DNA of 33,779 bases from Planctomycetota bacterium. Lineage in GTDB: Bacteria; Planctomycetota; UBA1135; GCA-002686595. The DNA lies in contig JACRIO010000130.1 in assembly GCA_016220035.1 (NCBI GenBank), positions 1 to 33,779 of the forward strand. The letters are read 5' to 3'. Of the stretch, positions 1 to 8,351 are shown piece by piece. Made by a program: the position numbers and the translations under genes. The notes under the pieces were generated by a model. The model did not search any database and was not told where the DNA came from. It saw only the letters and a program-made list of their open reading frames with translations. How positions within the stretch are numbered: the first letter of the stretch is position 1; each line of letters opens with the position of its first letter.

Positions 1-46
1 CGTGCCGACGTCCTCGAGTCTGCCTTCTCTGCCGTGCATGGCGGGT

Positions 47-1129
47 TCAGCTCGCCGCCGGTTCCTTCCCCGGCCCGTTCGTCGCGACGGGCTCGTCGAG
101 ACCGCGCTCGCCCGCCCGTTCCCCGCCCATGGAGCGCAGGATCTCGTCGAGCACCGTGCGGCCCGTTTGACCCTCCGCGATCGCCTCGTACTTGAGGCGC
201 ATGCGGTGGAGCATGACGTCCTCGGCGAGCGCGAAGAGGTCCTCGGGGATGACGTAGTGCCGCCCGTGGATGAGCGCGCGCGCCCGCGACGCCTTCACGA
301 GCGAGATCCCCGCGCGCGGGCTGCAGCCGAGCTCGACGGCGGGGTGCTGGCGCGTGCGGTTGACGGCCTCGACGACGTGCTCGACGAAGGTCTCGCTGAC
401 GTGCACCTGGTGCACCGCTTCCATCGCGGCGACGAGCTCGCCGCTCGAGCCCACCGGCTCCTTCTTCAAGACGTCGAACTCGGTGCGCGCGATGGCGCCC
501 TTGTCCGCGCGCTCGATGCCGAGCGCCGCGTTGCGCACGAGGATCTCGCGCTCCTCGTCGGGCGTCGGATAGCCGAGGCGGTGCACGAGCATGAAGCGGT
601 CGAGCTGCGCTTCCGGGAGCTCGAAGGTGCCCGTCTGCTCGATCGGGTTCTGCGTCGCGATCACGAGGAACGGCGCCGGCAGCTTGAAGGTCTCGTTGCC
701 GAGCGTGACCTTGCGCTCCTGCATCGCCTCGAGCAGGGCACCCTGCACCTTCGGCGCGGCGCGGTTGATCTCGTCGGCGAGCAGCAAGTTCGTGAAGACC
801 GGGCCCCGGCGCACGCGGAACTCGCCCGTGCGCGGGTCGAGCACCTCCGAGCCGAGGATGTCCGACGGCAGGAGGTCGATCGTGAACTGCACGCGCGCGA
901 ACTCGAGGTCGATCGAGCGCGAGAGGACGGACACGAGGAGCGTCTTCGCGAGCCCGGGCACGCCTTGTAGGAGCACGTGGCCGCCGGTGAAGAGCGCGAT
1001 CAGCAGGCGCTCGACGACGAGCTCCTGCCCGACGACCACCGTGCCGACGCGCTCGCGCACGGCATTCAGGAAGGCCTGGTTCTGGCGGAAGTCCTCGACG
1101 GAAAGCTTGGAGGCGAGCGGTTGCGGCAT
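47..1129 (-). CDS. MoxR-family AAA+ ATPase
   Basis: A 360-residue AAA+ ATPase of the MoxR type, a cytosolic chaperone-like family often paired with DUF58/VWA-domain proteins for metal insertion or envelope maturation. Seen: Walker A GVPGLAKT at residues 56-63, Walker B LLLADEIN with D119/E120, sensor-1 ATQNPIEQ, then the lid region with SPRAGISLVKASRA. This is full family length. The start is ATG at 1129, followed by a short variable N-terminus before the conserved VVVGQE segment; there is no clear Shine-Dalgarno. Only 46 bases remain downstream in its reading direction, so the usual DUF58 partner, if present, lies outside the window. The last 25 residues are low complexity. The family is certain; its substrate is not. 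Confidence 0.95.
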   Translation of the reverse strand: MPQPLASKLSVEDFRQNQAFLNAVRERVGTVVVGQELVVERLLIALFTGGHVLLQGVPGLAKTLLVSVLSRSIDLEFARVQFTIDLLPSDILGSEVLDPRTGEFRVRRGPVFTNLLLADEINRAAPKVQGALLEAMQERKVTLGNETFKLPAPFLVIATQNPIEQTGTFELPEAQLDRFMLVHRLGYPTPDEEREILVRNAALGIERADKGAIARTEFDVLKKEPVGSSGELVAAMEAVHQVHVSETFVEHVVEAVNRTRQHPAVELGCSPRAGISLVKASRARALIHGRHYVIPEDLFALAEDVMLHRMRLKYEAIAEGQTGRTVLDEILRSMGGERAGERGLDEPVATNGPGKEPAAS

Positions 1130-1422
1130 GTTTCGGTCGGCCGTGAGCGGTGGAACGGACGGAACGCGGCCCCCCTATCCACGAAGCCCGCGCGAGTTGC
1201 GCGCCCGGGACGCCGGAGGCCGCGCCATCTTCCGGATCGTCGCGATCCCTGCCAACTGCGCAGGCGGATTCGAGCGGCGGCGCGAGCGTGGCCCCCGGCC
1301 GCGCCGCTCCCGCGCGAGGACTTCCAGCGCCTGGAGCGGACCCCGACAGGCTGCAACACAGGGGCGGGCAGCGGCCGTTGGGTGCACCCCCATTGCTCTC
1401 TCCGTCGTCGACGGAGTCGCTC

Positions 1423-1914
1423 ATGCACTCGTTCTCCCGCGCCTCGATCGCCGCCCTCGCCCGCCTTCAAGACCTCGCGCGGTGGCGCGACAACGCCTGG
1501 TCGCCGTTTTCCGCGGGTCCCATTCCGAACGGTGCCGTGCGCGCGCTCGCGCGCTTCGACGACGGACTGGGCGGCGGGCCCGATCTGTACCTGGGCGGCG
1601 AGTTCACGTCGATCGGTGGACGCGTGTCGATGGGCGTCGCCGCGTGGCGCGGCTGCGACGACCCAGGCGTTCCGTTCTGTTTCGGAGACGGATCGGGGAG
1701 CGCGTGCCCGTGCGGCAACACGGGTGCGATCGGCCACGGCTGCGCGAACTCCGCGAACGCGAACGATGCCTTGCTCACCGCGACCGGCGCGGCGTCGCTC
1801 GCGAACGACACGCTCGTGCTCGACGGCACCGGCATGCCGGCCGCGGCGCCGGCGTTCTGTCCGCCCGAGTTCGCCAACTGGTCGAACGGATTCCGCGCGA
1901 CCTGGTACCCGTGA
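1423..1914 (+). pseudogene. Decayed remnant of a secreted protein with the Cys-rich C-terminal module
   Basis: Reading from ATG 1423 gives 163 residues. Residues ~20-75 resemble one and a half repeats of a beta-propeller-like array (LARW..NAWSPF..., then VRALARFDDG...LYLGGEFTSIGG..., VAAWRG). From residue ~84 follows the module also ending the genes at 2084 and 6588: CFGDGSGSACPCG, GCANSAN, DTLVLDGTGMP. It then jumps from GMP straight to FCPPEFANWSNG. Intact copies have about 76 residues between those points and this one has 5, so roughly 210 bases were lost in frame. There is no signal peptide, the repeat array is truncated and there is no clear ribosome-binding site. I read it as a 5'-truncated, internally deleted copy of a longer gene. 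A short expressed protein cannot be excluded. Confidence 0.6.
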
Positions 1915-2028
1915 GGGCGCTCGAGTTCCGCTCGCGACGGAGCCTGAATTCGGACTGAAGATCGCGCGCACGGCCGCTCCTTGCGGAACAATCGTGTCGG
2001 TCGCATCGCCCTACCGGCGCACGAACCG

Positions 2029-2060
2029 CGCTTCGCGGCGCACGAACACGCCGCGAAGCG
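2029..2060 (+). promoter_or_regulatory. 12-bp perfect hairpin upstream of the YVTN/cytochrome gene
   Basis: CGCTTCGCGGCG (2029-2040) pairs perfectly with CGCCGCGAAGCG (2049-2060) around the 8-nt loop CACGAACA. It ends 23 nt before ATG 2084. It could be a leader structure of that gene or a terminator for the upstream remnant. There is no T-run after it, which favours a leader element, but the role is inferred. Confidence 0.45.
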
Positions 2061-2083
2061 AGCACGAGAGGACCCCGACCGTC

Positions 2084-4930
2084 ATGCAACTCCCCCCCAC
2101 GTCGAGCCTGTGCGCCGCGCTGGCGCTCGTCCTCGTTCCGATCGCGAGCGCGCAGACCGCCTACGTCGAATTCGAAGGGCCGCAGACCCACCCCGTGCGC
2201 CTCGCGCCGGACGGCTCGCGGCTCTTCGCGGCGAACACGGCCGCGGACCGGTTGTCGGTCTTCTCGCTCGCGAACCCGGCGAGCCCCGTGCTGGTGGCCG
2301 AGATCCCGGTCGGCCTGCAACCCATCGCGGTGAACGCGCGCACGAGCGACGAAGTGTGGGTCGTCAACCACCTCTCCGACAGCGTGAGCATCGTGTCCGT
2401 CGCGCAGGGCATCGTCACGGACACGCTGCGCGTCGCGGACGAACCCGGCGACGTCGTGTTCGCGGGGTCGCCGCAGCGCGCGTTCGTCACGGCCGCGCGC
2501 TCGAACCAGGTGCGCGTCTTCGACGTGACCACGCATGCGCAGCTCGCTTCGATCGCGCTCTCCGGCAACCATCCGCGCGCGCTGGCCGTCAGCGCGGACG
2601 GCTCGAAGGTCTACACCGCGTTCCTGCTCTCCGGAAACCGCACGACGTGCGTGCCGCGAGCCTCCGCTCCGCCGCAACCGCCGCCCACGAACCCGTTGCT
2701 CCCCGCTCCGCCGCAGGTCGGGCTCATCGTCGACGCGACCGACCCCGCGTGGAGTCCGGCGGTCATCCGGTACACGGTCCTCGACCACGACGTCGCGGAG
2801 ATCGACGCGAACACGCTGACGCTCGTCCGCTACTTCGACCGCACGGGAACGACCAACTTCGACGTCGCGGTGCAGCCGGGCACGGGTGACGTGTGGGTGG
2901 CGAACACGGACGCGCGCAACCTGGTGCGTTTCGAGACGGCGCTGCGCGGGCACACCGTGGACAACCGGATCACGCGTGTGACGACCGGAGCGACGCCCGC
3001 GATCACGGCGGTCGATCTGAACCCCGGTGTGAACTACGCCGTGCTGCCCAACCCGGCCGCGACGGCGACGGCGCTCTCGCAGCCGACTGCGATCGCCTTC
3101 GAGGCGTCCGGCGCGGCGTGGGTCGCTTCGTTCGGCACCGATCGCGTCGCGCGGCTCGACGCGAGCGGCAACGTGCTCGCGCGCGTGCAGATCGGACCGG
3201 TGACCGGCGTCGATTCGCGCAACCTCCGCGGCCCGCGCGGGCTCGCGCTCCACGCGAGCGGCGCCTGGCTCTACGTGCAGAACCGCGTCGCGAACACGCT
3301 CTCGGTCGTCGACACGGCGGCGCTCGCCGAGGTGCGCGAGCTCGCGATCGGCGCGTACGATCCGACGCCGCTCGCGGTGCGCGAAGGCCGCGGCTTCCTG
3401 TACGACGCCAAGCTCTCGGGCAACGGCACGAACTCCTGCGCGAGCTGCCACATCGACGGCGACACCGACGCGATCGCGTGGGACCTCGGCAACCCGGGCG
3501 GCAGCATGACCACCGTCACCGACCCGCAGACCGGCGCCACGTTCCAGATGCACCCGATGAAGGGCCCGATGGTGACGCAGGTGCTCCGCGGCCTCGCGGG
3601 CATGGCGCCTTACCACTGGCGCGGCGACAAGGCCGACTTGAACGCCTTCAACGCGGCCTTCGACGGCCTCATGGGCGGGAGCCAGGTCCCCGCGGCGGAC
3701 ATGCAGGCGTTCTCCGACTTCATGAGCGCGGTCGCGTTCGAGGGCAACCCCAACCAGAACCTCGACCGCACGCTGCCCGCGGCGCTCGCCGGCTTCAATC
3801 CGCAGACCGGTCTCGTGCAGTACAACCAGACGCCGAGCCCGATCGGCGGCCCGGCGTGCGGGTCGTGCCATCCGCAAGCCGGCGCGCCGTTCCCGCGCAT
3901 CGTGCAGAACCCGCCCGCCGGTTCGATCGTGGCGAAGGCGATGCCCATGCGCGATTTCTACCGGCGTTGGCTGCTCTACCGCACGACGCTCAACGCGCAG
4001 AACCTCCAGGGCTACGGCTTCGAGCACGACGGCACGCTCGACGAGATCTCCGCGTTCGCCCAGTTGAACAACATCCGCGCGTTCTTCGCGTGCATGGACA
4101 CGACCACGGCGCCGATCGTCGGCTACACGCGCACGATCTCGTCCTCGAACGCCGGCTCGGCGTCGATCGTGAACGACGTGAACCTCTTCGTGGCGCGCAC
4201 CGCGGCGCTCGACTGCGATCTCGTCGGCAAGGGCGTCGTCGACGGGCTCCTGCGCGGTCTCCTGTACGACCGGACGTCGGGGCTGTTCACCACCGACCGC
4301 ACCGGCGTGGGCCCGTTCACCTGGGCGCAGCTCCAGGGCCGCGCGCTCGCCGGCAACGCGACGTTCAGCTTGATCGCGGTTCCACCGGGCTCCGGGACGC
4401 GTATCGGCGTCGATCGCGACCTCGACCTGGTGCTCGACGCCGACGAACTGCCGGCGACGCCGCTCGGGACGAGCTTCTGCTCCGGTGACGGCACGCTCGC
4501 GACGCCGGGCCCGTGCGGGAACGTCGGGGCGAGCGGCCGCGGCTGCGCGAACTCCGCCGAGTCGCAGGGAGCGTTGCTCGCCGCCTTCGGCGCGACGAGC
4601 CCCGAGACCGCCGTGCTCGTCGCGTCGGGCATGCCCGCGACGTCGAGCGCCATCTACCTGAAGGGCGACGCCGACAACGGGGCGGGTGCCGTGTTCGGCG
4701 ACGGCGTGCGCTGCGTCGACGGGATCCTGATCCGGCTGCGCACGCGCTTCAACTTGGCGGGCACATCGCGCTTCCCCGAAGGCGGCGAGGTCACGCTCTC
4801 GACGCGCGGCGCGACGCCGCCCGGGAGCGGCTTCACGGCGTACTACCAGACGTACTACCGGAACGCGTCGAGCAGCTTCTGTCCGCCCGAGACCTTCAAC
4901 GTCTCGAACGGCGTGTTCATCGTCTGGTAA
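2084..4930 (+). CDS. Secreted YVTN beta-propeller / di-haem c-type cytochrome protein
   Basis: A 948-residue exported protein. Signal peptide at residues 1-23 (SLCAALALVLVPIASAQ). Residues ~25-430 are YVTN/NHL-like propeller repeats (DGSRLFAANTAADRLSVFSL, DEVWVVNHLSDSVSIVSV, GAWLYVQNRVANTLSVVDT). Two haem motifs follow: CASCH at 452-456 and CGSCH at 592-596. Between them lies VLRGLAGMAPYHWRGDKADL, as in cytochrome-c-peroxidase/MauG-like domains of planctomycete propeller proteins. Residues ~798-948 are the Cys-rich module shared with the genes at 1423 and 6588. ATG 2084 is chosen because the signal peptide starts there; the frame is open upstream but without coding character. Expected in the periplasm or at the cell surface in electron transfer or peroxide chemistry; the substrate is unknown. 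A Pro-rich loop interrupts the propeller near residue 200. Confidence 0.9.
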   Translation: MQLPPTSSLCAALALVLVPIASAQTAYVEFEGPQTHPVRLAPDGSRLFAANTAADRLSVFSLANPASPVLVAEIPVGLQPIAVNARTSDEVWVVNHLSDSVSIVSVAQGIVTDTLRVADEPGDVVFAGSPQRAFVTAARSNQVRVFDVTTHAQLASIALSGNHPRALAVSADGSKVYTAFLLSGNRTTCVPRASAPPQPPPTNPLLPAPPQVGLIVDATDPAWSPAVIRYTVLDHDVAEIDANTLTLVRYFDRTGTTNFDVAVQPGTGDVWVANTDARNLVRFETALRGHTVDNRITRVTTGATPAITAVDLNPGVNYAVLPNPAATATALSQPTAIAFEASGAAWVASFGTDRVARLDASGNVLARVQIGPVTGVDSRNLRGPRGLALHASGAWLYVQNRVANTLSVVDTAALAEVRELAIGAYDPTPLAVREGRGFLYDAKLSGNGTNSCASCHIDGDTDAIAWDLGNPGGSMTTVTDPQTGATFQMHPMKGPMVTQVLRGLAGMAPYHWRGDKADLNAFNAAFDGLMGGSQVPAADMQAFSDFMSAVAFEGNPNQNLDRTLPAALAGFNPQTGLVQYNQTPSPIGGPACGSCHPQAGAPFPRIVQNPPAGSIVAKAMPMRDFYRRWLLYRTTLNAQNLQGYGFEHDGTLDEISAFAQLNNIRAFFACMDTTTAPIVGYTRTISSSNAGSASIVNDVNLFVARTAALDCDLVGKGVVDGLLRGLLYDRTSGLFTTDRTGVGPFTWAQLQGRALAGNATFSLIAVPPGSGTRIGVDRDLDLVLDADELPATPLGTSFCSGDGTLATPGPCGNVGASGRGCANSAESQGALLAAFGATSPETAVLVASGMPATSSAIYLKGDADNGAGAVFGDGVRCVDGILIRLRTRFNLAGTSRFPEGGEVTLSTRGATPPGSGFTAYYQTYYRNASSSFCPPETFNVSNGVFIVW

Positions 4931-4956
4931 ACGGAGGTCCTGGTTCCTCGACGGCG

Positions 4957-4983
4957 CGCGCGGCTCATCCGACCGGCCGCGCG
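4957..4983 (+). terminator. GC-rich hairpin after the YVTN/cytochrome gene
   Basis: CGCGCGGC (4957-4964) pairs with GCCGCGCG (4976-4983) around an 11-nt loop, 26 nt after the stop at 4930. There is no T-tract, so it is only terminator-like. Confidence 0.35.
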
Positions 4984-5047
4984 TTCCGCGTCGCGATTCG
5001 ACTTGCGCCGCGGCGCGCGCATGGCATCCTCCCCGCGAGCCAGCGCC

Positions 5048-5506
5048 ATGACCCGCCTCATCGACTGCAAGATCGCGATCGTCGAGCTCGACCTCGTCGT
5101 CGCCGCGCCGAAGAAGCGCGTGTGGAAGGCGCTCGTCGACGAGACCTCGCTCTGGTGGCGCAAGGACTTCTACGTCGGCAGGCGCCCCAAGGGCATGGTG
5201 TTCGAGGCGCGCGTCGGCGGCCGCATGTACGAGGACTGGGGCGACGGCGCGGGCGTGCTCTGGGCCACCGTGTTCGGCATCGCCCACGAGAGCTGGTTCG
5301 ACCTGCGCGGCGAGATCAGCCCCGCGTTCGGCGGTCCGCGCACGTGGCAGCTCCATTGTGAATTGAAGGAGCAGGGCAAGGGCACGCTCGTGCACCTCGT
5401 CGACGCCTCGATCGGGAAGATCGACGCCGAGGGCGCGCAGGCCGTGCGCGACGGCTGGGAGATGCTCTTCGGCGAGGGCGGACTCAAGGGCTTCGTCGAG
5501 AGCTGA
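5048..5506 (+). CDS. SRPBCC (AHSA1-like) domain protein
   Basis: A 152-residue cytosolic protein with the START/Bet v1-like SRPBCC fold. Seen: a first strand beginning IAIVELDLVVAAPKKRVWKAL, the Trp-rich TSLWWRKDFY segment, GGRMYEDWGDGAGVLWATV, TLVHLVDASIG, and a C-terminal helix DGWEMLFGEGGLKGFVES. The family binds hydrophobic ligands or acts as a co-chaperone-like module; no catalytic residues define a reaction. The start at 5048 (MTRLIDC) is preferred over the in-frame ATG at 5003, because the extra 15 residues are Arg/Ala-rich and not domain-like. The PrsW-like gene begins 27 nt downstream, so the two may be co-transcribed. Confidence 0.85.
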   Translation: MTRLIDCKIAIVELDLVVAAPKKRVWKALVDETSLWWRKDFYVGRRPKGMVFEARVGGRMYEDWGDGAGVLWATVFGIAHESWFDLRGEISPAFGGPRTWQLHCELKEQGKGTLVHLVDASIGKIDAEGAQAVRDGWEMLFGEGGLKGFVES

Positions 5507-5533
5507 ATCGCGCGAACGACGCCGGAGCTCCCC

Positions 5534-6322
5534 GTGTCGCCCGCTCAGGTCCTCGCGCTCGCTTCCGGTCCCGTGATCGTGCTGCTGCACGTGATCTGGT
5601 CCGTCGACCGGCACCGCGAGCCGTTCGGGAACGTCTTCAAGTACCTCCTCGTCGGCGGAGCGACGATCTGGCCGGCGATCGTGGTCGAGACGCTCGCGCT
5701 GCGCGCCTTCGGCGACCCCACGTCCGACCCCGCGCACACGCCGATCCCGCTGCTCCTCGTCGCGAGCGTGATCGGCATCGGGCTCGTGGAGGAGCTCGTC
5801 AAGTACCTCGGCCTGTCCTTCTTCGCGCGCCGCGACCGGCACCTCGACGAGCGCTTCGACTGGGTCGTCTACGCGGTCACGGTCTCGCTCGGCTTCGCGC
5901 TCGTCGAGAACGTCAAGTACGTCGTCGACTTCGGCCCCGAGGTCGCGATGCCGCGCGCGCTCTTCGCCGTGCCGGCACACGCGCTCTGCGGCACCTTGAT
6001 GGGCTGCCGCCTCGCGCGCGCGGCGGGCGCGGGCGTCGGCGCGACGAAGCAACGCGTGCTCGCGCTCGTCGAGCCCGCGCTGTGGCACGGCGTGTACGAC
6101 TTCCTCGCCTTCGCGAGCTCGCGGGCCGAGGAAGGGCAGCTGCCGGGGAGCCTCTTCGACGCGCTCTTCGGCCTGCTCGTGCTCCTGCACTGGACGCGCT
6201 GCGTGAACCAGGTGCGCGGCCTGCTCGTCGAGGGTGAGCCGCTCCCGCCGGTGCTCTATCCGCTGCGCGGGACGAAGTACGCGCGTCGGGCCGGCGCGCG
6301 AAGCTCGAAACCCGACGCCTGA
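5534..6322 (+). CDS. PrsW-family intramembrane metalloprotease
   Basis: A 262-residue multi-spanning membrane protein matching the PrsW (M82-like) family. Putative metal-site motifs are in order: LVEELVKYLGL (EExxK), ALVENVKYVVDF, PAHALCGTLMGC (H...G), and LWHGVYDFLAF. About seven hydrophobic segments alternate with charged loops such as RRDRHLDERFDW. Characterised PrsW starts regulated intramembrane proteolysis of an anti-sigma factor; other members have unknown substrates. The start is GTG 5534, with GGAG at 5524-5527 placed 6 nt upstream. The Arg/Lys-rich C-terminal tail is probably cytosolic. No anti-sigma factor lies next to it; the ECF sigma gene at 12.5-13.1 kb is the only sigma gene in the window, and a link is speculation. 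Confidence 0.88.
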   Translation: MSPAQVLALASGPVIVLLHVIWSVDRHREPFGNVFKYLLVGGATIWPAIVVETLALRAFGDPTSDPAHTPIPLLLVASVIGIGLVEELVKYLGLSFFARRDRHLDERFDWVVYAVTVSLGFALVENVKYVVDFGPEVAMPRALFAVPAHALCGTLMGCRLARAAGAGVGATKQRVLALVEPALWHGVYDFLAFASSRAEEGQLPGSLFDALFGLLVLLHWTRCVNQVRGLLVEGEPLPPVLYPLRGTKYARRAGARSSKPDA

Positions 6323-6339
6323 CCCACGGCCCGGTGGTG

Positions 6340-6356
6340 CGCGGCCGCGGGCCGCG
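6340..6356 (+). terminator. Short GC-rich hairpin after the PrsW-like gene
   Basis: CGCGGCC (6340-6346) pairs with GGCCGCG (6350-6356) around GCG, 17 nt past the stop at 6322. There is no T-tract. It may end the SRPBCC-PrsW unit. Confidence 0.3.
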
Positions 6357-6587
6357 GGCTGCGTACCGACTCGGCGGGGGAGCGCGAGGATCGACGCGTG
6401 CGATCCGTGGCCGGAGCCCTGCGCATCCGGACCGCGCGCGGTACGCACCGCGCCCGGGCGCAAGCGGCACCGCTGCGGCTTGCTGCCGGGAGGAAACGGC
6501 GCTCGCGCGGTCGAGGAGCCCGCAGCGGAACCGTCTCGATGGTCGAGGGGTTCGCGCCGTCCGCGTTCGCAGCGCGGAGCGGGCATC

Positions 6588-8285
6588 ATGAAGCTCCGTC
6601 TTTCGATCTCCACGTTCCTGTGCAGCGCGCGGCCCTGGATCCTCCTCGCCGTCGCCGCGTCGGCGTTCCCCGCGTCGGCGCAGGTTTCCTTCTCCATCGA
6701 CTACCGCGGCCCGACGATCGCCGTCCCCGGTCCCGTGCCGATCACGGAAGGCGACCTGCTCGTCCCCGCGACGCTCGCGCCCGCCTACGGACCGCTGCCC
6801 CCACCGATGATCGCGATCAGCGGCGGCATGGGTCCGCCGGCGCCGGGGCTCGGCCTCCCGATGCACCCGGCCGCGATCGGGCATCCGCCCGGCGTCCCGG
6901 GGCTCGTCGAGCTCGACGCCCACTCGTTCGGGATGGACGCGCGCGTCCTCCCGGCGCCGATGCTCGCGGGCACCTACGTGTTCTCCGTGGACGAGTTCGC
7001 GGTCGGGATCGGCGGACTGCCGCTCGCGCCGAGCGTGCGGACCGAAGCCCTCGCGCTCGAGGCCTCCGCCGACGTGTTCGAGGACCTCGGACTTCCTCCG
7101 CCGCCGCTCGCTCCCCCGCCGCCGGGTTTCCTCACGCCGGGCAACAGCGGCGCCGTCGACGGCGACGGCGTGGTGAGCGCGAGCGGTGGCAAGTACGTGG
7201 GCACGGGCTTGAAGGAGCCGCGGCCGCCGATGCCCGGCGGAGGTCCCGCTCCGGGCGACAACCTCGACGCGCTCGACGTGGACACGCCGCTCGCGCCGGG
7301 GATGTTCCTTCCGACGTACTTCTCGCTCGATCCGAGCTTCCTCGATCCGATCCGCGGCGTGCTCAACACGGGCTCGGCCATGGCGAACGGCTTCCTCCCC
7401 GCGCAGATCCTGCTCACGGCCGCGCCGGGCGGTCCGCCGGTCGTCTACGCGATGCCCGCGCAGCTCGGCCTCGACCTCCTCGGAACGGGCCGCGACGACC
7501 TCGACGCGCTCGCGCTCTGGGAGAACGGCGTCGCGGGCTTCCAGCCGGGCGGTCCGTTCGCTTGGCTGGGCGCGGCCCCGACCGACATGTGCTTGTTCTC
7601 GGTGCGCCGCGGCTCGTCGATCGTCGGCGTCCCAGACGCCCTCTTCGGAGCGCCGATCGAACCGGGCGACATCCTGTGCCCGCCGCCCGTCGCGGGCATG
7701 CCGCCGTCGATCTTCATCGCCGCGGAATGGCTCGGCCTCGCCACGGCGCGGTCGGGCCTCGTCAACATCGGCGACGAGCTCGACGCGCTCGACACCGTCG
7801 CTCCGCCGCAGACCGGGCTCCCCTATTGCTTCGGCGACGGGAGCAGCGGCGTGTGCCCGTGCCTGCCCGTCCCGAACTGGGGCTCGCCGGGCTTCGGCTG
7901 CGCGAACTCGCTGTTCGCGACCGGTGCGCGGCTCGCGGCGAGCGGCGCGGCGAGCGTCGCCGGCGACACCGTGCTCCTGAGCGGCACGTCGATGCCGAAC
8001 TCGAGCTGCATCTACTTCCAGGGCACGCTGCAGCAGGTGGTCCCGCTGCAGGACGGCCTCTTGTGCGTCGGCGGCAACGCCATCCGCCTCGGGCAGAAAG
8101 TGAACGTCGGCTTCGCGTCGTCCTACCCGGGTTCCGCCGATCCGGCGGTGTCGGTGCGCGGAGCGATTCCCGCCGCGGGCGCGACGCGCTTCTACCAGGT
8201 CTTCTACCGCAACGCCGCACCGCTCTTCTGTCCGCCGGGCACGGCGAACTACACGAACGCCGTCGCCATCGTCTGGACGCCCTGA
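6588..8285 (+). CDS. Large secreted protein with LDAL repeats and the Cys-rich C-terminal module
   Basis: A 565-residue protein of unknown function. The signal peptide ends near PASAQ (residues 1-30). The N-terminal ~400 residues are rich in Pro, Gly and Ala. They carry three spaced copies of an acidic motif: DNLDALD (residues 224-230), DDLDALA (303-309) and DELDALD (396-402), suggesting internally duplicated units. Residues ~414-565 are the module CFGDGSSGVCPC, GCANS, TSMPNSSCIYFQG, VSVRGAIPAAG, FYQVFYRNAAPLFCPP, ending AIVWTP. ATG 6588 is supported by the signal peptide and by GGAG at 6576-6579, eight bases upstream; the open frame further upstream lacks protein character. Presumably surface or extracellular. 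I do not recognise the N-terminal family. Confidence 0.85.
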   Translation: MKLRLSISTFLCSARPWILLAVAASAFPASAQVSFSIDYRGPTIAVPGPVPITEGDLLVPATLAPAYGPLPPPMIAISGGMGPPAPGLGLPMHPAAIGHPPGVPGLVELDAHSFGMDARVLPAPMLAGTYVFSVDEFAVGIGGLPLAPSVRTEALALEASADVFEDLGLPPPPLAPPPPGFLTPGNSGAVDGDGVVSASGGKYVGTGLKEPRPPMPGGGPAPGDNLDALDVDTPLAPGMFLPTYFSLDPSFLDPIRGVLNTGSAMANGFLPAQILLTAAPGGPPVVYAMPAQLGLDLLGTGRDDLDALALWENGVAGFQPGGPFAWLGAAPTDMCLFSVRRGSSIVGVPDALFGAPIEPGDILCPPPVAGMPPSIFIAAEWLGLATARSGLVNIGDELDALDTVAPPQTGLPYCFGDGSSGVCPCLPVPNWGSPGFGCANSLFATGARLAASGAASVAGDTVLLSGTSMPNSSCIYFQGTLQQVVPLQDGLLCVGGNAIRLGQKVNVGFASSYPGSADPAVSVRGAIPAAGATRFYQVFYRNAAPLFCPPGTANYTNAVAIVWTP

Positions 8286-8305
8286 TCGCGGGCGTCGGCG
8301 TCCTG

Positions 8306-8339
8306 CACGGCGCGCGGGCCGCGAGGCGCGCGCGCCGTG
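8306..8339. terminator. Bidirectional terminator-like hairpin between convergent genes
   Basis: CACGGCGCGCG (8306-8316) pairs perfectly with CGCGCGCCGTG (8329-8339) around a 12-nt loop. It lies in the 66-nt gap between the convergent stops at 8285 and 8352. There is no T-run on either side. Confidence 0.5.
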
Positions 8340-8351
8340 TGCATTCCCGGA

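Noticed and set aside
977-2083. The open frame upstream of the YVTN/cytochrome start
   Set aside because: It is Arg/Ala/Ser-rich with no domain, runs over the remnant in another frame, and a signal peptide begins at 2084.
1775-6697. A 1640-codon open frame on the minus strand, and similar long frames opposite most genes
   Set aside because: They are Arg/Glu/Asp-rich antisense shadows produced by GC-ending codons of the real genes, with no motifs or starts.
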